Below are positions 10,200-20,060 of a stretch of DNA of 64,000 bases, piece after piece. Position numbers and translations under genes: made by a program. Every line of letters starts with the position of its first letter. Position 1 is the stretch's first letter. Source of the DNA: Advenella kashmirensis W13003 (GTDB taxonomy: Bacteria > Pseudomonadota > Gammaproteobacteria > Burkholderiales > Burkholderiaceae_B); the NCBI RefSeq assembly GCF_000506985.1, contig NZ_KI650979.1, forward strand, positions 1,612,710-1,676,709, given 5' to 3'. The notes beneath the pieces were generated by a model. The model made no database searches, was not told where the DNA came from, and saw nothing but the letters and a program-made list of their open reading frames with translations.

Positions 10200-12818
10200 A
10201 TGAAAATCTCCAAGCCGTTCTGCCTTAGTATCCAGGTGCGCCCCTATCGCTGGCGCGGGCAGGCCCGTATCGGGCTGTCTGCCGCCATCCTGGTGGATAT
10301 GCGCAAGGGGTATCCGGTCCTTCAGAACGAGGCGGGACTCTGGTCGTTCGTTGCCGAACATCTGGATTCGGAGGGTATATTGGATCTGGGCATGCCCAAG
10401 CCACAAGCGGAGTTTCTGGTGTCGGGTCATGCCTACACCGCGCATTCTGAAGACAAGACGCAGTGCCGGGTACGCGTGCAGGTGAACGATCGCGTCAAGG
10501 AACTGCAGGTGTATGGCGATCGTTATTTTCTGGATAATCGCGTTACACCTGCACAGCCGTTTGAACAGATGAGTCTGGGCTGGCGCAATGCCTATGGCGG
10601 ACCCGGCTTTGCGAATAATCCCATGGGTAAAGGGACCGTCGAAGAAATGGTCAACGGCGTACGGGCCCGGCGGATGCCCAATATCGAGTGGCCGAATCAC
10701 CCCATTCGCCATTTCCGGGACACAATCCACCCGGCGGGGCTGGGTGCGCAAAGTATTACCTGGCCGGTGCGTTTCGGCAAAGTCGGTACGTATTCGGAAG
10801 AATGGAAAAAAACCGATGCGCCCGGATTTTTCCCGGACATGGATCCCAGCCTGTTCAATGCTGCCATGGCGGACCAGATCTTCGACGGACAAACGCAACT
10901 GCCCCCCAATACCGAATATCGCGTCTGGAATATGCATCCCGAAAAACCCTGCTGGCAGGGAACAGTACCTGCCTGGCAGGCTCGCTGCCTGATTGAGCTG
11001 CAGAAATCAGCCGGCAGCGCGCCCGAGCTGCATGATGTCGAACTGGCACCGACCACACTCTGGCTGGTGCCGCACCTTGAAAGCTATATCGTGCTGTTTC
11101 ACGGTACGTTGCCCTGCTGGTATGACGATGGTGATGAAATCAGGCATATCCTGGGGGCGCTGGAGTGGAAATATTCTCCCCGCACCCATGACCATTATTT
11201 GCAATATATGCAGACGCGGCTGAATCACGATGAATCGGCGCTGCTGGCGTATGAAGATGAACAATTGTTGCCCGAGAATCTGAAGACGGCCGGATTTGAT
11301 ATCAAGCCTGATCTGAATGGTGCCATGTGGGAAAAACAGCATCGCCTGCAACGCTATCTATTGCTGCATGCACGCGCCGACCTGCAGACCATGGGACTGG
11401 ATGCCGAGCATTACTTGCCGGAGTTTGTCGGACCTCGGCCTCAGCCCACTTTGGCGCAGTTGCTGGAGAAACAGAAAAAACGCGATGTGTTCGCACGTGA
11501 ACAGCGCGAAGAACTGCTGGCGGTCAAAACCGCAGCTAAACGATTCAAACAGTCCGACGGTAAAGACAAGGCTTTACCCGCCTTGCTGGGTGAACCGGAT
11601 TTTCTCAAGCGCATGGACGAACTGAACGCGCGGATTCAAGTGCCTGATTTGGAAACGGACAGGAACGGACGCGCGCTGGACGCCTTGTTGTCGCAGATAC
11701 GGGAGGCACAGGCGGCCCAGGACAACGTGGCGATGCTCGAACGACAGCAGCGGCGCGGCTTTCTGTTTTCGGCCCAGTATCGCTCAGGCACCTATGTGCT
11801 GGACGAGGTCGTCGCGCGCGAACGCAGACAGCAGGCCCTGGAGGCAGCAAAGAAGGGTGGCAATCTGCACGGTATGGACCTGACCGGCGCCGATCTGCGC
11901 AGGGTGGAGTTTCACAACTGTGATTTGAGCCAGACAGTGCTCATGCGCGCTGATATGACCGAGTCAATCTTTGACAACTGTGATTTTTCGGAAGCGGTGC
12001 TGTTTAGCGGCATCTTTCGGAAAACACAATTTCGCAACTGCCGCCTGCATACCGCCAATTTGTCGCGCACCCGGTATGAGGGCGTGGCCTTTGTGGATTG
12101 CCGGTTTCATCAGGCCATTATTGACGACGCCAGTTTCAGTGCCTGTGATTTCGCGGGTGCCGCGTTCAGTGAATCGGTTTTGCGCAACCTGCGATTTGAG
12201 AACACCACCATGACGGGGATGTCGCTGGACGCGAGCGTGATGCTGTCTTGCGTGCTGGACCACGTGGCGGCCGAACAGGCCAACCTGAATAAATGTGCCT
12301 TCTACGAGTGTACCTTCACGGACAGCGCCTTCGTCGATGCGTCGTTGACGCGTTGTGCCTTTGCTTTGTGTGAAATGTCCGGCATGTCGTTCGCGCAATC
12401 GCATATGAGCGCGTTCACACTGATTGCCGATAAACCGCTGGTCAATTGTGATTTCAGCGGTGCGCAGATCAGCGACGGGAGCATGCGCGGCCTGCATTTC
12501 CTGCAACCGCGTTTCGTGCAGACAACGATTCGCAATACCGATTGTTCCAAATCGCTATTTGAACAGGCCGATTGCCGGGGCATGGAGACGCCGGACGGTG
12601 TGTTCATGCGGACAGAATTTCGCCACAGCGATTTCACCGCAGCCAATCTGATGACGGGACTGTTCAGGAAATCGACGTTTGTACATGCCAATTTCCGCAA
12701 GGTCAATTTCTTTCGGGCCGATTTTGCCGAAAGCTTGATTGATGCGGACAGCCTGCATACGGATAACTTTACTCGCCAGATACAACTGGAGCCGACGCAA
12801 CGAGGCAACCCGCTATGA
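10200..12818 (+). CDS. DUF2169 adaptor fused to pentapeptide repeats
   Basis: This 872-residue protein has three parts. Residues 1 to about 330 match DUF2169 (start MKISKPFCLSIQVRPYRW, then PKPQAEFLVSGHAY and DRYFLDNRVTPAQPF), a T6SS-associated adaptor domain. Residues about 340-555 are charged and mainly helical. Residues about 558-860 are tandem pentapeptide repeats such as TGADLRRVEFHNCDLS and SACDFAGAAFSES, predicted to fold into a right-handed quadrilateral beta helix. ATG 10200 is chosen because the frame upstream only overlaps vgrG; an ATG at 10174 that overlaps the vgrG stop runs into a stop after nine codons. The stop overlaps the next gene's start (ATGA). The protein may load cargo onto VgrG-PAAR; the job of the repeat domain is unknown. 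Confidence 0.85.
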   Translation: MKISKPFCLSIQVRPYRWRGQARIGLSAAILVDMRKGYPVLQNEAGLWSFVAEHLDSEGILDLGMPKPQAEFLVSGHAYTAHSEDKTQCRVRVQVNDRVKELQVYGDRYFLDNRVTPAQPFEQMSLGWRNAYGGPGFANNPMGKGTVEEMVNGVRARRMPNIEWPNHPIRHFRDTIHPAGLGAQSITWPVRFGKVGTYSEEWKKTDAPGFFPDMDPSLFNAAMADQIFDGQTQLPPNTEYRVWNMHPEKPCWQGTVPAWQARCLIELQKSAGSAPELHDVELAPTTLWLVPHLESYIVLFHGTLPCWYDDGDEIRHILGALEWKYSPRTHDHYLQYMQTRLNHDESALLAYEDEQLLPENLKTAGFDIKPDLNGAMWEKQHRLQRYLLLHARADLQTMGLDAEHYLPEFVGPRPQPTLAQLLEKQKKRDVFAREQREELLAVKTAAKRFKQSDGKDKALPALLGEPDFLKRMDELNARIQVPDLETDRNGRALDALLSQIREAQAAQDNVAMLERQQRRGFLFSAQYRSGTYVLDEVVARERRQQALEAAKKGGNLHGMDLTGADLRRVEFHNCDLSQTVLMRADMTESIFDNCDFSEAVLFSGIFRKTQFRNCRLHTANLSRTRYEGVAFVDCRFHQAIIDDASFSACDFAGAAFSESVLRNLRFENTTMTGMSLDASVMLSCVLDHVAAEQANLNKCAFYECTFTDSAFVDASLTRCAFALCEMSGMSFAQSHMSAFTLIADKPLVNCDFSGAQISDGSMRGLHFLQPRFVQTTIRNTDCSKSLFEQADCRGMETPDGVFMRTEFRHSDFTAANLMTGLFRKSTFVHANFRKVNFFRADFAESLIDADSLHTDNFTRQIQLEPTQRGNPL

Positions 12819-13897
12819 GTCTGACGGCAGAGCAGCTGCGCGAGTTGGTCGACAACGGCGTACCCATTCTGAAACTGTCTCTGCGCGAATGGGATTTACG
12901 TGACTGGAATCTGTCGGGCGCTGTGTTTGAAGGCGTGGATTTCTCGGGTGCGCAAATGGATGGCGCGCGGCTGGATGAGAGCGTTTTCAGCGATTGCCGG
13001 TTTGATCATGCCCGTCTGAATGAATGCTACGCCCATTCTGGTTTCTTCAACAGCTGTGTGATGACCAATACGCAGTGGCGCCAGGCCATGCTGTTTCAGG
13101 CTAAATGGCACGAATGTGATGTGCGCGATGCCGACTTTGACCGCGCCATCATGGAGGAAACGGTCTTCATCGGATGCCGTCTGAATGACAGTCGCTATAC
13201 CCGCGTGCAGGGACGGGAAATGACGTTTATGAAGACGGATCTGGATCGCGCCGATTTTTCGCAGGCGCAATTGTATAAATCGACCCTGTTCGGCCTGGAC
13301 TTGAAAAACGTGTGTTTTGCACAGGCCAGTCTGGTCAATGTCATCTGGCTGCAATCTGATCTGGGTGGACAGAACCTGCAGGGGCAGGATTTGGAGCGGG
13401 GCGTATTTACCGAAGCCAATCTGGATGGCGCCTGCCTCGCCCGGGCCAATGTGACACAAGCTGCGTTCAAGAGCGCCAGCCTGAAATCTGCCGACTTGCG
13501 CCAGTGCCACGGGCAGTTTGCGATCTTTGCCGATGCCGATCTGACGCGTGCCGCCTGTGCCCACGCCAGTCTGGCACAAAGTGTCTTTGCCGATGCGAGC
13601 GTTGAATCGGCTGATTTTACCGGCGCCGACCTGTCCATGTCGATCTGGCATCGGGCACATGCACGTCAGTGCCTTTTTGACCGGACACAGCTGGACCATG
13701 CCGATTTTTCTTATGCTGATTTGTATCAGGCGCGGTTTCACGATGCGCGTCTGAACCGCACCCGCTTTCACCGCGCCATCAGCGATGACCTGAATCTGAA
13801 GCGGCGCACCGGTGCAGTGGAGAAGGACCCTGAGCTGTATGAAGCCGAAGTCTGGAGCGAAACACAGCGGATGGTGCATTTCCCGTCAGACGAATGA
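12815..13897 (+). CDS. Pentapeptide-repeat protein
   Basis: The 360-residue product consists almost wholly of A(D/N)LXX-type pentapeptide repeats, for example LSGAVFEGVDFSGAQMDGA near residues 30-50 and FTGADLSMSIW later. No catalytic domain, signal peptide or membrane segment is seen. Its ATG shares four bases (ATGA) with the stop of the DUF2169 fusion gene, so the two are translationally coupled. The repeats resemble the C-terminal half of that neighbour, suggesting that it arose by duplication or pairs with it side by side. Known pentapeptide proteins can mimic DNA or act as scaffolds, but neither role can be inferred here. A role as T6SS accessory or cargo factor is suggested only by position. 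Confidence 0.85.
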   Translation: MSLTAEQLRELVDNGVPILKLSLREWDLRDWNLSGAVFEGVDFSGAQMDGARLDESVFSDCRFDHARLNECYAHSGFFNSCVMTNTQWRQAMLFQAKWHECDVRDADFDRAIMEETVFIGCRLNDSRYTRVQGREMTFMKTDLDRADFSQAQLYKSTLFGLDLKNVCFAQASLVNVIWLQSDLGGQNLQGQDLERGVFTEANLDGACLARANVTQAAFKSASLKSADLRQCHGQFAIFADADLTRAACAHASLAQSVFADASVESADFTGADLSMSIWHRAHARQCLFDRTQLDHADFSYADLYQARFHDARLNRTRFHRAISDDLNLKRRTGAVEKDPELYEAEVWSETQRMVHFPSDE

Positions 13898-13928
13898 ACC
13901 CACCCCGACCGAGAGATAGAGCAGAGCC

Positions 13929-16900
13929 ATGAACCGTACTGTCAATGCCATCACCCCGCTGGGCGATGCACTCAAATTCAAATCGCTCACCGGCCACGAG
14001 GGGCTGTCCAGCCTGTCTGAATGGACGGTGCGGTTCGTGTCCGACAGTCCGACTCTGGATTTGCAGTCCCTGATTGGCGAGAGTATTACGTTTGAAATCG
14101 AAACAACCGGCGCGCCTCGCTATCTGAACGGGGTGGTGACCGGCTTTGCCCTGCTGCATCGGGAAACAGACACGCCGCGCCACTATCTGTACCAGGCAAC
14201 GCTGCGGCCTTGGCTATGGTATGCCACCCAGAGCACGGACAACCGCATATTCCAGAATGAGTCAGCGGTGGCGATCATCAAAAAAGTGCTTGGCAAATAC
14301 GATTTCGCGGTCGAGGATCGGCTGGTCAATACCTATCGCAAATGGGGATACTGCGCGCAGTTTCAGGAAACAGACTTCAATTTTGTCAGCAGGCTGATGG
14401 AGCATGAAGGTATTTACTACTGGTTTCGCCACGAACGGGCACGCCATGTGCTGGTGTTGACCGATGAAGCGCAATCGCACCCGCCCTTGCCTGTGTTGCC
14501 GGCCATTGCCTATTACCCGGATGACCGCCTGTCCGTTCCCATGCAGGAGTATATCTCGGACTGGCAGGTATCGGGCGAGCTGACGCCTACCGGTTATGCG
14601 ACCATGGACTACGATTTCCAGAAGCCGCGAGCCGATATGAGTGCGCGGCGCTGGACCCGAAAAAAGGCGATCGCAGACCTGAACCTGGAAGTGTACGAAC
14701 CCATGGGCGGGTACGTGGACTCGGCGGACTCCGAACATTATGCGAAAGTGCATCTGGAGTCGTTGCAGTGTTTGCAGGTGCAATCGCTGGCGACATCCGG
14801 TGTGCGCACCATGGCGCCGGGCTGTATTTTTACGCTGAAAAACAGCCCCAGCCAGGCAGAGAACGGCGATTATCTGATTATTCATACTGAATATGATATA
14901 CAGAATCCGACTTATGCCAGCCACGACCAGCCGGATGATCTGGCCTGGTTTGCAGTAACGTCACGACATATTCCGGCGAACGTCCAGTATCGTGCACCTC
15001 GCAAGACGCCGGTTCCGAAAATGAGTGGTCCGCAGACGGCGACCGTGGTGGGACCTGCAGGCGAAGAAATCTGGACCGATCAGTACGGTCGCATCAAGGT
15101 CCAGTTCCACTGGGACCGCGAAGGCGCCATGGACGAGCATAGTTCGTGCTGGATCAGGGTCTCCAATCCCTGGGCCGGCGGTGGCTTTGGCGGCGTGCAG
15201 ATTCCCCGCGTGCACGAAGAGGTGGTGGTGGATTTTATTAACGGCAATATCGACCGCCCGATTGTGGTCGGTCGGGTCTATAACGCCAGCAATATGCCGC
15301 CGGTCAATCTGCCTGGCGACGCGACACAAAGCGGGTTTGTGACGCGCACCAAGAACGGCTCGCCCGATAACGCGAACAAACTGCTGTTTGAAGACCGCCA
15401 GGGTAGTGAGTTGCTGTCCATGCTGGCGGAAAAGGACATGGACACGCATGTCAAGAACGATCAGACGCACGATGTCGTCGGCAGTGTGGCCTCATCCATC
15501 GCCGGCCTGCGTTCCCATACGGCGCACAGCAGCTCCGACATCAGCATGGCGTCAGGTGCCATCAAAAATTATCAGGCCGATCACAATCGTACGGTGCAGG
15601 GGTCGCTGGATGAGCAGATCGGTGGTAATCTGCAGCAGACATTCAGTGATGGAGTAGATGAAACCATTACCGGACCGCTGACCAGCACCGTAAGCGGTGA
15701 GGCCAGCCATACATTGCAGGGCCTGCACATTACCACGACGACCAGCGATGATGAAACCGTCAACGGCACCGTGTCGGAGACCATCGGAACCGGCGAAACC
15801 ACCCAGATCAAAGGCGGCTCCCGGTTGCAGGCGGGTGACATCACCATGGAGTCACCCACCCTTTATTCGGAATCGACCCAGCAAGAGATCGACATACAGG
15901 CGGGCGGCCCGCTCGATATCAGTTCGGCCGGACCCGGCATCGTGCAAACACCGGGCAACATCAGCAAGGAAAGCCCGGCCAATGTCGAAATGGCATTGAT
16001 GCTGGACAACAATACGGTGTTCAAAAAGAAAAGCTACACCCTGGACCTGAACGTGGATGGTATCAAAGATGTGATGGTGGCGGGCCACAATCACAATCAG
16101 AATATCGCCGATATCAAGGCTTACGGCATGGGCGATAGCATGCAGGCGGCCAACGTGGGCCTGTATGGTGCCAACATCCAGATCGGCGGCTCGGACCAGA
16201 AAATGGGGCTGGTCAACGTCAATATCACCGGCATTGAACTGGACAAGGGCTTCAAAATCAAGCGACCGGGCGGCGGCGCAGGTGCCGGCACCAAAGGCAA
16301 GGGCAAGGATGGAGATGGCGGAGACGGAGGCAAAGGCGGCAAGGGTGATAAGGATGGTAATGGCAACAAGGGCGACGCGGATAAGCCGCATGCCGATTGC
16401 AAAGACTGCATGGGGCGATCAAGCCTGTCTATCGGCTTTGATGTGGGTGATGAACGCATCGCCCAAAGTGATTTTTCCCTGTCGGGTGCGTTCCCGATTG
16501 TCTGGGATCGGGTCTATCGCTCCAATTTCAGTGCAAACGATGAACATGGTACGCTGGGGCCGCGCTGGATTACACCGTTTACGCTTTATATCGAAGCGCA
16601 TCCGCAAGGACTCGCATACTATTCGATCGTTGGACGAACAATCGAGACGGGCGCCCTGGCTGTGGGAGAGCGACGCTATGACCGGAGCGAGGAGATCGAA
16701 TGGAGCCGACCGGACGAACGTACACTGATTATCGGCCAGAAACATGAGCGTTTCGAGACATTTCGCAAGATGGGCGACAACTACCGGCTGGTTTCGATTC
16801 GTAATCGGGCTGGCAGCACCATTGACTTGCATTACACCGAACAGGGTCTGCTGAGATCCATTGAAAACGATGTATGGGTGGTTCGGTTCGAACACGACGA

Positions 16901-19900
16901 CAGGCAGCGGATCCGGCGTATCTTCACAGAGACGGGCAGGGACGGGGAGACCACGGAGCGTTTGCTGGCTTCATATCAGTATGATGATGCGGGAGACCTG
17001 GTACGGGCGACAGATGAAAGCCTGTCTGAACGCGAGTATACCTATGATCATCATCTGTTGACCCGCTATACCGACAGAACAGGCCGCAGCATTCATCTGG
17101 AGTGGAAAGGGACAGGACCCGATGCGCGCTGCTTCCGGGAGTATGCCGATGACGGCAGCCTTGAGATCGTGCTGTCCTGGGATCGGGAAAAGCGGCTGAC
17201 CCATGTCACGAATGCCCTGGGACAAACGACCACGTATCGGTTCGATCACCACAATTACATTTCTCATATCTACTTTCCTGACGGCACCCTCGAAGAGCGG
17301 GTGCGGGATGCGCATCACAATATCATTGCCATTCTCAATCCTGACGGCACCACGGATCGGTTTGAATATGATGCAAGAGACAATCTGACCAGGCATATCC
17401 GGCGCGATCATACCGAAGTCAACTGGACATACAACGAGAATGAACAGCTGGTGCAGGTGGTTGACCCCATGGGGGCCGTCTGGAAACGCGAATATAACGA
17501 GCGCCAGCAAATGGTACGCCAGACAGATCCGCTGGGCCGGGTGACCGATTTTACCTATAACCTGGCCGGCAGCGCGACAACGATCAGGGACGCAAAAGGC
17601 GGCGTCAAGCGGGTTGTCTACAACAGCGCAAATAAAATTTTGCAATACGCAGATTGTTCCAATCACACCACGACCTGGCAATACGACGACCGCGACCGTG
17701 TGATAGGGCTGATCGACGCGGAGGGAAAGAAAACGACCTATCATTACGATGACAAGGGGCATCTGGCGCGGGTCATCGAGCCGGATGGTGAAGCGCGTGT
17801 GCTGTCGTATGATGCCGAAGGTCGCCTGTTATCTGTAAAGGATGCGCTGGGACATGCGACCGCTTTCGATTACGATGCTGTGGGCAGGCTTGCTCGCAGG
17901 GTTAGTCCGATGGGCACCCGCATTGATTACCGCTACGATCGCACGGGCAAACTGACGCAGCTCATCAATGAGAATCGTGACACCTATACTTTTACCTATG
18001 ACCCTTTTGGCCGATTGTTGCAAGAAACCGGGTTTGATAACAAAATAACGAAATACACCTATACCAAGGGCACCGGCACCCTGTCGACCATCACAGAAGG
18101 GAACGTGACCACGCGCTACGATTATGACGTCATTGGCCAGATCATATCCCGCTCGGGCGCCGGCGAGCGTGAGCATTTCGAATACGACGCAAACAGCCGG
18201 CTGGTGAGGGCGTCCAACGGAGTCAGTCAAAACGCATTTGTTTATGATGCTGTCGGAAACGTCCTGTCGGTGCATCAACAATACGCGCTTTTCGGGACCG
18301 AACAACATTATGTCTGGCGCCACGCCTATGACGAAATCGATAACCGGATCTCCACCTTGCGGCCCGATGGCGTGCAGACAGACTGGCTGATCTCCGGCTC
18401 CAGCTATGTGCACGAACTTCTGTTAAACAAGACGACACTTGCCGGCTTTACGCGCAACAATATTTACCAGGAAAAAGGCCGTACACTGGCCAATAGCATG
18501 CAGCAGCGCAGTGAATATGACAAGGCGGGCAGGCTGCAGGCCCAGGTGTTGCTGGAAGGGCAGTTTCACGAAAAAGTACGTCTGAAACGCGAATACCATT
18601 ACGACAAAATCGGACAACTGGTTGGTATTTCCGATACGGATAGAGGCGATGCGCTGTACCGGTACGACCCGCTGGGGCGGATCATGCATTCGGCCACGCC
18701 GCAATTTGATGAAACCTTCAGTTTCGATCCCGCTTCCAATATTCGCGACGCGATACCGGCCAACAGCGCCACGGCGCCAGTGCCTGTCAACCTTCCCCCT
18801 GTCGTTGGCAATCTGCTCAAAGAATATACCGGCATTCGTTTCACCTATGATCAACAAGGGAATCTGACTGAAAAGACCAGTCCTGAATGCAGGCAGTCGT
18901 TCACCTGGAACGCGTTCAATCAACTGGTCTCGGTGCAAACAAACCGAAGAGACAGGCAGCAAACGGTTGCGCGCTACTATTACGATGCCTTTGGACGACG
19001 CATCGCCAAACAAGTTGACCAGGCTGGTGCAGATGCCTCACTGCAGATCGTTTACGGCTGGGACGGAGAAAACCTGGCGTTTGAATCCCTCGGTGGCGAG
19101 GAACGGGTCAAGCATTACCTGTACGAGTATGAAAGCTTTATCCCGCTGGCGCAGTATTTGTCCCCCGCACGTCAGCGCGATGCTGCAGCCCCAGTGCACA
19201 ATGACATTCATGATATTGCCTTTTTTTATTGCGATCATATCGGCACGCCCAAAGAGCTGTTCGATGAATCACGACAGAAAATATGGGATGCGGATTATCG
19301 CTTCTGGGGAGAACGGCGCAATGATGCTCAACTGAGCGTCGGGGCAGCAGCCGGTTATGCGGACAATAATATTCGTTTCCAGGGACAGTATTACGACCGT
19401 GAATCCGGTCTGCATTACAACCGCTACCGATATTATGATCCGGACACCGGACGCTACATCCGGCAGGATCCGATTGGTCTGCTGGGGGGCATCAACCTGT
19501 ACCTGTATGGTCCGAACAGTACTATGTGGATTGATCCGTTCGGGCTCGTCATTTGGCCGCCTGGACAGTTCAATACCTGGTTCAACGGGCAGACGGCCGC
19601 GCAGATCGCAGATTATATGGGTTCGAAATCGACGCGCGAGATGATCAAGAAAGCGTTGCGCGGCAGCGGTGGCAAGCACGAGTGGTTTCCGGTCTCAATG
19701 GCCGCAAAGGCAAAAGAGATCGGCTTGAATGCCGAGACGCTCAAATCCTGGGCGACCCCGACGGTCGACGTGTATTTCCAGAATATTAATGACCAAGGCA
19801 AGATTATCGAAGGTCCCCATCCCAGCAAGAACAGTAGCGGATGCCGGGCAAGTAGCGTTGCCCACGAGCAGTTGATGGATAAGCTCAAAGGTGCACAGGA

Positions 19901-19991
19901 TCCCGATGACGCACTGGATATTATTCAGTCATTTGCAGGTCAGTTTGCGAAGAACGGTGCGAACCAGACCGGCGGTTTCCGCGTGCTATAG
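13929..19991 (+). CDS. VgrG-Rhs fusion with C-terminal polymorphic toxin
   Basis: This single 2020-residue frame joins a complete VgrG to an Rhs cocoon and a toxin. Residues 1 to about 460 are VgrG, with EEIWTDQYGRIKVQFHWD at about 379 and GRVYNASNMPPVNLP at about 450. A beta-rich stalk continues to about residue 780. A Gly/Lys/Asp-rich linker follows at about 782-820. The Rhs part opens with SLSIGFDVGDERIAQSDFSL near residue 830 and carries many YD repeats. It ends at the DPIG (1847) and DPFG (1869-1872) motifs, the usual Rhs autocleavage boundary. The last 148 residues form a variable tip with a GGKHEWFPVS motif (His 1917) that I cannot assign to a named toxin family. Two immunity genes follow. 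No PAAR domain is visible, so VgrG seems to replace it. Delivery into rival cells by T6SS is inferred. Confidence 0.92.
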   Translation: MNRTVNAITPLGDALKFKSLTGHEGLSSLSEWTVRFVSDSPTLDLQSLIGESITFEIETTGAPRYLNGVVTGFALLHRETDTPRHYLYQATLRPWLWYATQSTDNRIFQNESAVAIIKKVLGKYDFAVEDRLVNTYRKWGYCAQFQETDFNFVSRLMEHEGIYYWFRHERARHVLVLTDEAQSHPPLPVLPAIAYYPDDRLSVPMQEYISDWQVSGELTPTGYATMDYDFQKPRADMSARRWTRKKAIADLNLEVYEPMGGYVDSADSEHYAKVHLESLQCLQVQSLATSGVRTMAPGCIFTLKNSPSQAENGDYLIIHTEYDIQNPTYASHDQPDDLAWFAVTSRHIPANVQYRAPRKTPVPKMSGPQTATVVGPAGEEIWTDQYGRIKVQFHWDREGAMDEHSSCWIRVSNPWAGGGFGGVQIPRVHEEVVVDFINGNIDRPIVVGRVYNASNMPPVNLPGDATQSGFVTRTKNGSPDNANKLLFEDRQGSELLSMLAEKDMDTHVKNDQTHDVVGSVASSIAGLRSHTAHSSSDISMASGAIKNYQADHNRTVQGSLDEQIGGNLQQTFSDGVDETITGPLTSTVSGEASHTLQGLHITTTTSDDETVNGTVSETIGTGETTQIKGGSRLQAGDITMESPTLYSESTQQEIDIQAGGPLDISSAGPGIVQTPGNISKESPANVEMALMLDNNTVFKKKSYTLDLNVDGIKDVMVAGHNHNQNIADIKAYGMGDSMQAANVGLYGANIQIGGSDQKMGLVNVNITGIELDKGFKIKRPGGGAGAGTKGKGKDGDGGDGGKGGKGDKDGNGNKGDADKPHADCKDCMGRSSLSIGFDVGDERIAQSDFSLSGAFPIVWDRVYRSNFSANDEHGTLGPRWITPFTLYIEAHPQGLAYYSIVGRTIETGALAVGERRYDRSEEIEWSRPDERTLIIGQKHERFETFRKMGDNYRLVSIRNRAGSTIDLHYTEQGLLRSIENDVWVVRFEHDDRQRIRRIFTETGRDGETTERLLASYQYDDAGDLVRATDESLSEREYTYDHHLLTRYTDRTGRSIHLEWKGTGPDARCFREYADDGSLEIVLSWDREKRLTHVTNALGQTTTYRFDHHNYISHIYFPDGTLEERVRDAHHNIIAILNPDGTTDRFEYDARDNLTRHIRRDHTEVNWTYNENEQLVQVVDPMGAVWKREYNERQQMVRQTDPLGRVTDFTYNLAGSATTIRDAKGGVKRVVYNSANKILQYADCSNHTTTWQYDDRDRVIGLIDAEGKKTTYHYDDKGHLARVIEPDGEARVLSYDAEGRLLSVKDALGHATAFDYDAVGRLARRVSPMGTRIDYRYDRTGKLTQLINENRDTYTFTYDPFGRLLQETGFDNKITKYTYTKGTGTLSTITEGNVTTRYDYDVIGQIISRSGAGEREHFEYDANSRLVRASNGVSQNAFVYDAVGNVLSVHQQYALFGTEQHYVWRHAYDEIDNRISTLRPDGVQTDWLISGSSYVHELLLNKTTLAGFTRNNIYQEKGRTLANSMQQRSEYDKAGRLQAQVLLEGQFHEKVRLKREYHYDKIGQLVGISDTDRGDALYRYDPLGRIMHSATPQFDETFSFDPASNIRDAIPANSATAPVPVNLPPVVGNLLKEYTGIRFTYDQQGNLTEKTSPECRQSFTWNAFNQLVSVQTNRRDRQQTVARYYYDAFGRRIAKQVDQAGADASLQIVYGWDGENLAFESLGGEERVKHYLYEYESFIPLAQYLSPARQRDAAAPVHNDIHDIAFFYCDHIGTPKELFDESRQKIWDADYRFWGERRNDAQLSVGAAAGYADNNIRFQGQYYDRESGLHYNRYRYYDPDTGRYIRQDPIGLLGGINLYLYGPNSTMWIDPFGLVIWPPGQFNTWFNGQTAAQIADYMGSKSTREMIKKALRGSGGKHEWFPVSMAAKAKEIGLNAETLKSWATPTVDVYFQNINDQGKIIEGPHPSKNSSGCRASSVAHEQLMDKLKGAQDPDDALDIIQSFAGQFAKNGANQTGGFRVL

Positions 19992-20060
19992 TTTTGGCTG
20001 ACCGTAAACGAGTCGAGACGGGAAGCATATGGAACATATTTTCAAACAGGATGAAGTGCA

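Noticed and set aside
12896-13879. 327-residue antisense frame inside the pentapeptide-repeat gene
   Set aside because: It mirrors the repetitive codons of the real gene (regular G-I-Q/K pattern) and has no start signal.
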